The notes beneath the pieces are model-generated. The model was not told the DNA's origin and ran no database searches. It saw only the letters and a list, made by a program, of their open reading frames with translations. Positions 32,777 to 38,074 of a DNA stretch of 38,074 bases are shown piece after piece. This stretch comes from an uncultured Pseudomonadota bacterium (GTDB lineage: Bacteria > Pseudomonadota > Gammaproteobacteria > Steroidobacterales > Steroidobacteraceae), in the NCBI GenBank assembly GCA_903839465.1, contig CAIMCI010000088.1:1-38074 (forward strand), given 5' to 3'. Each line of letters starts with the position of its first letter. Position 1 is the first letter of the stretch. The position numbers were made by a program, and so were the translations under genes.

Positions 32777-33238
32777 ATGCCGGCTCACGTCTTGCGCGCG
32801 GCCGGTGACGACGACCGGCCCGGGCTTGCCGACCTGCTGCTTCCCGGCGACACGGTCAGCACCTGGTCGGTGGCGGCCGTTGAACTCTGCCTGTCGGCCG
32901 GCGCGGTTCGCGCGGCGTATTTCGTCGCCGACCGGGACGGCCAGCTGCTCGGCGGCGCCGGCATCCGGCCGCTGGCCGGCGCGGTTGCCGACGTGTTTGA
33001 GCTCGGCGGCGTCTATGTCCACAGCCCTTACCGGTGCTGCGGGCTGGCGACGGCTCTCCTCGAGCACTGCATGGCCGTCGCGCTCGCCTTCGGCTACCGG
33101 CAGTGCTACGCGGAAGTGACGGCGGCGACGCCCGCCGCTACCCGCCTGCTCGGCGGCCGGGGCTTCAGCACGCTGCAGCAGCCGCTCGGCCGTACCGGCC
33201 GGACCGACGCCGAGCGCTGGTACCTGCGCGACCTTTAG
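32777..33238 (+). CDS. GNAT-family N-acetyltransferase
   Basis: Acyltransferase of the GNAT fold, 153 aa, that would transfer an acetyl group from acetyl-CoA to an amine; substrate unknown. The acetyl-CoA pyrophosphate loop is the Arg-x-x-Gly-x-Ala region VYVHSPYRCCGLATALLEH, followed by motif B (YAEVTAATPAATRLLGGRGF). An ATG at 32753 in the same frame would add 8 residues; I prefer 32777 because AGGA is correctly spaced before it and a TACACT -10 lies upstream. It stands between DUF2845 and the thiolase with 92 nt before the latter. Confidence 0.82.
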   Translation: MPAHVLRAAGDDDRPGLADLLLPGDTVSTWSVAAVELCLSAGAVRAAYFVADRDGQLLGGAGIRPLAGAVADVFELGGVYVHSPYRCCGLATALLEHCMAVALAFGYRQCYAEVTAATPAATRLLGGRGFSTLQQPLGRTGRTDAERWYLRDL

Positions 33239-33330
33239 CCGCCACCGGCCCGCCACGCCGGCGCTGTGGCATGCTGTATCGCGGCTTCACGCACCGCCGC
33301 CACGCCCCGATACGCCCACGGGAGGCATCC

Positions 33331-34611
33331 ATGCTGGTCGGATCCCAAGCTCGCAAGGTCGCCATCGTTGGCGGCACACGCATCCCGTTCGCACGCGCGC
33401 AGGGCGCCTACGCCGATGTCGGCAACCAGGAAATGCTCACCGCCGCGCTCGCGGGCCTGGTCGAGCGCCACGGCCTGACCGGTACGGAACTCGGCGAAGT
33501 GGCGGCGGGGGCCGTGCTCAAGCACTCCAGCCAGTGGAATCTGACCCGCGAGTGCGTCCTGTCGTCCGGCCTCGCGCCGACCACGCCCGCGCTCGATCTG
33601 ACCCGCGCCTGCGGCACGAGCCTCGAGGCCTGCATCCTGGTCGGCAACAAGATCGCACTCGGCCAGATCGATGCCGGCATCGCCGCCGGCGTCGACACGG
33701 CGAGCGACGCACCGATCGTCTACGGCCGGGCCTACCAGCAACTGCTGCTGGAGAGTTTTCGCGGCAGATCGCTCGGTGCCCGCCTCCGGCCCTGGCTGCG
33801 CTTCAGGCCGAGCCTCCTGAAGCCCGTCGCGCCCGCGGTCAGCGAACCGCGCACCGGACTGTCCATGGGCCAGAGCACGGAACTCATGGCGAAGTCCTTC
33901 GGCATCGCCCGCGCCGACCAGGATGCGCTCGCTCTCGAAAGCCACCGCCGCGCCGCCGCCGCCTACGATGCCGGCTTCTTCCGGGACCTGCTGGTCGGCT
34001 TTCACGGCCTTGCCGCCGACAACACGCTGCGCCGCGACACCAGCCTCGAGCAGCTCGCGCGCCTGAAGCCTGCGTTCGACCGCGACCACGGTACGCTGAC
34101 CGCCGGCAATTCGACGGCGATGACCGACGGTGCGGCTGCCGTACTGCTCGCGAGCGAAGCGTGGGCCGCGGCCCGCCGCTTGCCGGTGCTCGCCTACCTC
34201 AGCTACGCGAAGGTCGCGGCGGTCGACTTCGTCGGCCGCGACGGTTTGCTGATGGCGCCGGCGTTCGCGGTGCCTCGCCTGTTGCGGGATGCCGGCCTTG
34301 CGCTGCAGGACTTTGACTATTACGAGATCCACGAGGCGTTCGCCGCCCAGGTGCTGTGTACCCTCAAGGCGTGGGAATCCGCCGACTTCTGTCGGGAACG
34401 ACTCGGTCTCGCCGAACCACTGGGCAGCATCGAGCGGAGCAAGCTCAACGTCACCGGGTCGTCGCTCGCCCTCGGCCATCCCTTCGCCGCAACCGGCGCA
34501 CGCATCGTCGCCACTCTGGCGAAACTGTTGCACGAGCGTGGCGGACGACGCGGCCTGATATCGATCTGCACGGCCGGTGGAATGGGCGTGACGGCCATAC
34601 TGGAACGCTGA
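33331..34611 (+). CDS. Thiolase, FadI-like acetyl-CoA acyltransferase
   Basis: Cytoplasmic beta-ketothiolase, 426 aa. The nucleophile Cys is in TRACGTSLEA (about residue 94), and the other active-site motifs are IHEAFAAQ (His334), LGHPFAATGAR (His383) and CTAGGMG (Cys413). Length and sequence style resemble FadI more than the 390-aa PhaA type, so fatty-acid beta-oxidation is the first guess, but a role in supplying acetoacetyl-CoA for PHA cannot be excluded. The ATG at 33331 has GGGAGG. An FAH-family hydrolase starts 11 nt after its stop, so they form an operon. Confidence 0.92.
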   Translation: MLVGSQARKVAIVGGTRIPFARAQGAYADVGNQEMLTAALAGLVERHGLTGTELGEVAAGAVLKHSSQWNLTRECVLSSGLAPTTPALDLTRACGTSLEACILVGNKIALGQIDAGIAAGVDTASDAPIVYGRAYQQLLLESFRGRSLGARLRPWLRFRPSLLKPVAPAVSEPRTGLSMGQSTELMAKSFGIARADQDALALESHRRAAAAYDAGFFRDLLVGFHGLAADNTLRRDTSLEQLARLKPAFDRDHGTLTAGNSTAMTDGAAAVLLASEAWAAARRLPVLAYLSYAKVAAVDFVGRDGLLMAPAFAVPRLLRDAGLALQDFDYYEIHEAFAAQVLCTLKAWESADFCRERLGLAEPLGSIERSKLNVTGSSLALGHPFAATGARIVATLAKLLHERGGRRGLISICTAGGMGVTAILER

Positions 34612-34622
34612 GGGGCAGCAGC

Positions 34623-35615
34623 ATGAAACTGGCGAGCCTGAGAGGCGGACGTGACGGTCGCCTCGTGGTGGTCGACCACTCACTGACGCAATGCGTGCGC
34701 GTCGGTTCGATCGCACCGACCCTGCAGGACGCGCTCGACGACTGGACGAACGTGGTGCCGCGGTTGAAGGACGTCGCGGCGGCGCTCGAGGCTCATCAGG
34801 CCAAAGGCGTCGAGGACTTCGATCCGGACATGTGCCTGGCACCGCTGCCGCGCAGCTATGCCTGGATCGACGGCTCGGCCTACGTCAATCACGTCGAGCT
34901 GGTACGCAAGGCGCGCGGTGCCGAATTGCCGGCGTCGTTCTGGAGCGACCCGCTGCTCTACCAGGGTGGCTCCGACGATCTGCTCGGCGCCCGGTCGGAC
35001 GCCCTGTTCGCCTCGGCCGATACCGGCATCGATCTCGAGGCCGAGGTCGCTGTGATCACCGGCGACGTGCCCATGCTGAGCACGGCCGACGACGTTCGCC
35101 GCCGGGCGGACATCCGCCTGCTGACCCTCGTCAACGACTGGACGCTGCGCAACCTCGTGCCGGCGGAACTGGCCAAGGGCTTCGGGTTTTTCCAGTCGAA
35201 GCCTGCGACGGCATTCGCGCCCGTCGCGGTAACGCCGGACGAGCTGGGTTCCGCCTGGGACGGCAACCGTGTGCACCTGCCGCTTCGCTCGTCCGTCAAC
35301 GGCGTCCTGCTCGGGCAGCCGAATGCCGGTGTCGACATGACCTTCGATTTCCCGACGCTGATCGCCCACGCGGCGCGCACCCGCAACCTCAGGGCCGGCA
35401 CCATCCTCGGCAGCGGCACGGTGTCCAACGCCGACCGCTCCGTCGGCTCGGCGTGCCTCGCCGAGAAACGGATGCTCGAAACCCTCGCTGCCGGGCAGCC
35501 GAGCACGCCCTGGCTCGCCTTCGGCGATCGGGTTCGAATCGACATGCAGGACGCGTCCGGAGCGACGATTTTCGGTGCCATCGACCAGCGCGTGGTGCGC
35601 GCCCACCGCAGCTGA
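34623..35615 (+). CDS. Fumarylacetoacetate hydrolase (FAH) family protein
   Basis: Metal-dependent hydrolase or decarboxylase fold, 330 aa. An N-terminal FAA_hydrolase_N-like region (about 1-75, with LQDALDDWTNVVPRLK) is followed by the FAH catalytic domain. The metal ligands are visible as DLEAEVAVITG (ExE pattern) and NDWTLRN (Asp). Closing elements FGFFQSKPATAFAPVAV and LGSGTVSNADRS are typical. Fumarylacetoacetate itself is unlikely to be known as substrate; relatives act on acylpyruvates and other dioxo compounds. The ATG at 34623 has GAGGGG overlapping the thiolase stop. Translation is coupled to the thiolase. Confidence 0.9.
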   Translation: MKLASLRGGRDGRLVVVDHSLTQCVRVGSIAPTLQDALDDWTNVVPRLKDVAAALEAHQAKGVEDFDPDMCLAPLPRSYAWIDGSAYVNHVELVRKARGAELPASFWSDPLLYQGGSDDLLGARSDALFASADTGIDLEAEVAVITGDVPMLSTADDVRRRADIRLLTLVNDWTLRNLVPAELAKGFGFFQSKPATAFAPVAVTPDELGSAWDGNRVHLPLRSSVNGVLLGQPNAGVDMTFDFPTLIAHAARTRNLRAGTILGSGTVSNADRSVGSACLAEKRMLETLAAGQPSTPWLAFGDRVRIDMQDASGATIFGAIDQRVVRAHRS

Positions 35616-35824
35616 TCCCGCGGCGTCGGGACGGATATTTTCATCAAATAATCATAGCGTTATGCGCTTTCGTTTGAATTGGCGCGGGCCCTTCGTCGCC
35701 AATGCGCCGGCGGATGCCGCACAATAGGCGTTCGCCGTCCCGCACCCCGCTTAGGAGCCTCTGGCAGCCCGCGCGGCGCCCGTCGGTCGTCGACTTCCCG
35801 AACACTCACAGTGGTTGAAACATC
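35616..35824. other. Intergenic region before the aldehyde dehydrogenase gene
   Basis: This 209-nt gap holds an AT-rich block (35634-35680) in which plus-strand TTTTCA (35638-35643) and TATGCG (35661-35666) are 17 nt apart, a weak promoter match. A 6-bp inverted repeat TTGGCG/CGCCAA with a 12-nt loop spans 35679-35702. CACAAT near 35720 is another weak -10 candidate. No open frame of interest is present. Confidence 0.4.
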
Positions 35825-37294
35825 ATGACGCAGACCCTCGATCTCAAGGACCCGTCGCTGTTCCGCGAGCAGTGCTACATCAACGGCGGCTGGGTATCCG
35901 CCGACTCCGGAACCAAGTTTCCGGTGTCCTTCAAGGCGAGCGGCAAAACCCTGGGCCAGGCGCCTTCCTGTGGCACCGCCGAGACGCGCCGCGCGATCGA
36001 GGCTGCCAGGGCGGCGATGCCCGGCTGGGCGGCCCGCTCGGCGCTCGAGCGGTCGAAGATCCTGAAGAAGTTCGCGGCGCTGATGCTCGACAACCAGGAG
36101 GACCTGGCCCGTTTGATGACGGCCGAACAGGGCAAGCCGCTCGCCGAGGCGAGGGGCGAGATCGCCTATGCCGCATCGTTCTTCGAGTGGTTCGCCGAAG
36201 AAGCGCGCCGCGTCTACGGCGAGGTGATTCCCGGCCCGCAGACCGACCGCCGCCTGCTCGCCCTGCGCCAGCCCATCGGCGTCGTCGGCGCGATCACGCC
36301 CTGGAACTTCCCGTCGGCCATGATCACCCGCAAGGCGGGACCGGCGCTCGCCGCCGGCTGCACATTCGTGGTCAAGCCGGCGGAAGCGACACCCTACTCG
36401 GCGCTCGCGCTGGCCGAACTGGCCGAGCGCGCCGGCGTCCCGCCCGGGGTCTTCAACGTGGTGACCGGCAAGGCCAACGAGATCGGTCTCGAACTGACCA
36501 CCAACCCGATCGTCGCCAAGGTCTCGTTTACCGGCTCGACCGGCATCGGCAAGAAGCTGATGGCGCAGTGCGCCTCGACGATCAAGAAGGTGTCCCTCGA
36601 GCTCGGCGGCAACGCGCCGTTCATCGTCTTCGCCGATGCCGACCTCGACGCGGCGGTCGTGGGTGCCATGGCGAGCAAGTACCGCAACGCCGGCCAGACC
36701 TGCGTCTGCGCCAACCGGCTGCTGGTCGAGGACAGCGTGTACGACGCCTTTGCCGCGAAGCTCGTCGAGGCCACGCGCGCCCTGCGCGTGGGCGACGGCC
36801 TGCTCGGTGCGACCGACCAGGGGCCGCTGATCAATGAAAAGGCCGTCGAGAAGGTCGAGGAGCACGTGGCCGACGCGATCGCCCACGGCGCCAAGCTGGT
36901 GCTCGGCGGCAAGCGCCACGCGCTCGGCGGCACGTTCTACGAGCCGACCATCCTGACCGGCGTGACTGCGCAGATGATGGTGGCCCGCGAGGAGACCTTC
37001 GGTCCGGTGGCGCCGCTGTTCCGCTTCAAGACCGAGGCCGAGGCGATCAGCCTGGCCAACGACACCGAGTTCGGCCTGGCCGCCTATTTCTACACGCGCG
37101 ATCTCGGTCGCGCATGGCGCGTCTCCGAAGCGCTCGAATACGGCATGGTCGGCGTCAACACCGGCCTGATCAGCACGGCCGAGGCACCGTTCGGCGGCTG
37201 GAAGCAGTCCGGCATTGGTCGCGAAGGCTCGAGCCACGGCATCACCGACTACACCGAGATCAAGTACGTCTGCGTCGCCGGCCTCGCGCCGTGA
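35825..37294 (+). CDS. gabD: Succinate-semialdehyde dehydrogenase-type aldehyde dehydrogenase
   Basis: NAD(P)-dependent aldehyde dehydrogenase, 489 aa, oxidising succinate semialdehyde to succinate in GABA or related catabolism. The nucleotide region is PWNFPSAMITRKAGPALAAGCT, the general base Glu is in SLELGGNAP (Glu259), and the nucleophile is Cys293 in GQTCVCANR, a GabD-style double-Cys sequence. The C-terminus KQSGIGREGSSHGITDYTEIKYVC is typical of GabD. The ATG at 35825 has no strong ribosome site. A long gap before it suggests its own promoter; no gabT aminotransferase is adjacent. Confidence 0.92.
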   Translation: MTQTLDLKDPSLFREQCYINGGWVSADSGTKFPVSFKASGKTLGQAPSCGTAETRRAIEAARAAMPGWAARSALERSKILKKFAALMLDNQEDLARLMTAEQGKPLAEARGEIAYAASFFEWFAEEARRVYGEVIPGPQTDRRLLALRQPIGVVGAITPWNFPSAMITRKAGPALAAGCTFVVKPAEATPYSALALAELAERAGVPPGVFNVVTGKANEIGLELTTNPIVAKVSFTGSTGIGKKLMAQCASTIKKVSLELGGNAPFIVFADADLDAAVVGAMASKYRNAGQTCVCANRLLVEDSVYDAFAAKLVEATRALRVGDGLLGATDQGPLINEKAVEKVEEHVADAIAHGAKLVLGGKRHALGGTFYEPTILTGVTAQMMVAREETFGPVAPLFRFKTEAEAISLANDTEFGLAAYFYTRDLGRAWRVSEALEYGMVGVNTGLISTAEAPFGGWKQSGIGREGSSHGITDYTEIKYVCVAGLAP

Positions 37295-37309
37295 TCCCAG
37301 CCGCGCGGC

Positions 37310-37334
37310 GGGTGCTGCCGTGACGGCAGCACCC
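37310..37334 (+). other. 11-bp perfect hairpin at the MFS start
   Basis: GGGTGCTGCCG and CGGCAGCACCC are separated by TGA. The stem starts 15 nt after the aldehyde dehydrogenase stop and its 5' arm ends with the first base of the MFS GTG start codon (37320). There is no T-tract. It may limit read-through from gabD, or mask the MFS start. Confidence 0.6.
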
Positions 37335-38074
37335 GTCCGTCGCGCCGCCAGCGAGGGTGCCCTGCTGGTGTTGCTGGCGGCCGTCACGGCCATCGGCGGC
37401 GTGACGCTGAACGTCTACCTGCCGGCGCGGCCGGCGGCGCAGGCCGAGTTCCACGCCTCGCTCGCGGCCACGGGCCTGACCGTCAGCCTGCCCGGCGTCG
37501 CCTTCGCGATTGGCCTCCTGGCGTACGGCCCGTGGTCCGACCGCGTCGGCCGGCGCCGCGTGCTCCTGACCGGGCTCGGCCTGTTCACGGTCGGCACCGC
37601 GATCGCCCTCCTCTCGACCTCGATGGGGATGCTGATACTGGGTCGCTTCATCCAGGCCCTCGGCGGTGCCGCAGGAGTCACGGTCGGCCGTGCGGTCGTC
37701 AACGACCTGTTCCCGCGCGAGCACGTCTCGCGCAACCTCGCGTACCTGACCATGGTCGTCGCCATCGCCAACGCGCTGGCACCGGCGGCCGGTGGCCTGC
37801 TGACCGAACTCGGCAGCTGGCGCGCGGTCTTTGCGGCGCTGTTGGCAGTCAGCACCGTCGTGACCGTCTGGACGGCACGCCGGCTGCCGGAGACCCTGGC
37901 ACCCGGCACCGGTGACCGGCCGCGCACGGGGATAGCACGAACGGTCGGGTCGCTTGCCATCGAGCCTACGTTCATCGCCTGCGCCCTGCAGAGCATCGTC
38001 TGCTACGCCAGCTTTCTGGTGTTCGCGTCCTACATGCCGTTTGTCATGACCTCGGCGATGGGCGGCAGCGTCAC
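37320..38074 (+). CDS. Bcr/CflA-type MFS drug transporter, 5' part
   Basis: Inner-membrane major-facilitator protein, cut off by the window edge after 251 codons. About seven hydrophobic segments are visible. Motif A between helices 2 and 3 reads YGPWSDRVGRRRVLL, and the following GRFIQALGGAAGVTVGRAVVNDLF resembles the Bcr/CflA multidrug exporters (chloramphenicol, bicyclomycin). The start is inferred as GTG at 37320, 25 nt after the gabD stop, and lies in a hairpin. The next in-frame start would be within the first membrane segment. Substrate unknown. Confidence 0.85.
   Translation, partial: MTAAPVRRAASEGALLVLLAAVTAIGGVTLNVYLPARPAAQAEFHASLAATGLTVSLPGVAFAIGLLAYGPWSDRVGRRRVLLTGLGLFTVGTAIALLSTSMGMLILGRFIQALGGAAGVTVGRAVVNDLFPREHVSRNLAYLTMVVAIANALAPAAGGLLTELGSWRAVFAALLAVSTVVTVWTARRLPETLAPGTGDRPRTGIARTVGSLAIEPTFIACALQSIVCYASFLVFASYMPFVMTSAMGGSV

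Overview
The window is about 38 kb of high-GC, densely coded bacterial chromosome with 32 protein genes (31 complete, one cut by the right edge). I see no rRNA, tRNA, insertion sequence, phage gene or CRISPR array. Several markers point to a gammaproteobacterium: a gammaproteobacterial-type GshA, a P-II protein with the uridylylated Tyr51 T-loop, RND pumps with membrane-fusion and outer-membrane partners, an Omp85 protein, a class I PHA synthase and a FadI-like thiolase. I cannot name the genus. A position near the Steroidobacterales, Nevskiales or Xanthomonadales is a guess from overall style only.

Layout from the left. Bases 5-4289 (-) encode an HAE1-type RND pump and its lipoprotein adaptor. 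Bases 4585-8674 (-) hold an alpha/beta hydrolase, threonine deaminase ilvA, a second alpha/beta-hydrolase-fold protein that appears to have lost its catalytic Ser and His, and aquaporin aqpZ. An SDR (+) converges on gloA (-). Next come chrA and ilvB (-). The acetolactate synthase small subunit gene (+) is divergent from ilvB and followed by a GST gene. Bases 14369-19602 (-) look like one operon, glnB > thioredoxin-like [2Fe-2S] ferredoxin > quinone oxidoreductase > Omp85 protein > D-aminoacylase-like amidohydrolase. Divergent from it are a ferredoxin-reductase-type flavoprotein, PHA synthase phaC and isoaspartyl peptidase iaaA (+). Bases 23823-32221 (-) encode an HME-type RND tripartite pump (adaptor > permease > outer-membrane factor), a RidA-like lipoprotein, gshA and a 65-aa protein. 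Bases 32366-38074 (+) encode a DUF2845 protein, a GNAT acetyltransferase, a thiolase, an FAH-family hydrolase, a succinate-semialdehyde-type dehydrogenase and the start of a Bcr/CflA-type MFS transporter.

Functionally the window mixes branched-chain amino acid synthesis (ilvA, ilvB, ilvH), glutathione-linked detoxification (gshA, gloA, GST), efflux (two RND systems, ChrA, MFS), carbon storage and acyl-CoA metabolism (phaC, thiolase, FAH, aldehyde dehydrogenase), and a nitrogen/redox cluster around P-II. I found no clear defence or mobile system. The best leads are: the divergent ilvB/ilvH arrangement; a probable pseudo-hydrolase upstream of ilvA; a periplasmic RidA-like lipoprotein without the catalytic Arg in an RND operon; an amidohydrolase without the HxH metal motif; a sharp AT-rich, rare-codon patch inside the flavoprotein gene; and the P-II/ferredoxin/reductase arrangement. 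Start codons marked GTG are inferred by eye, and promoter calls are weak motif matches.
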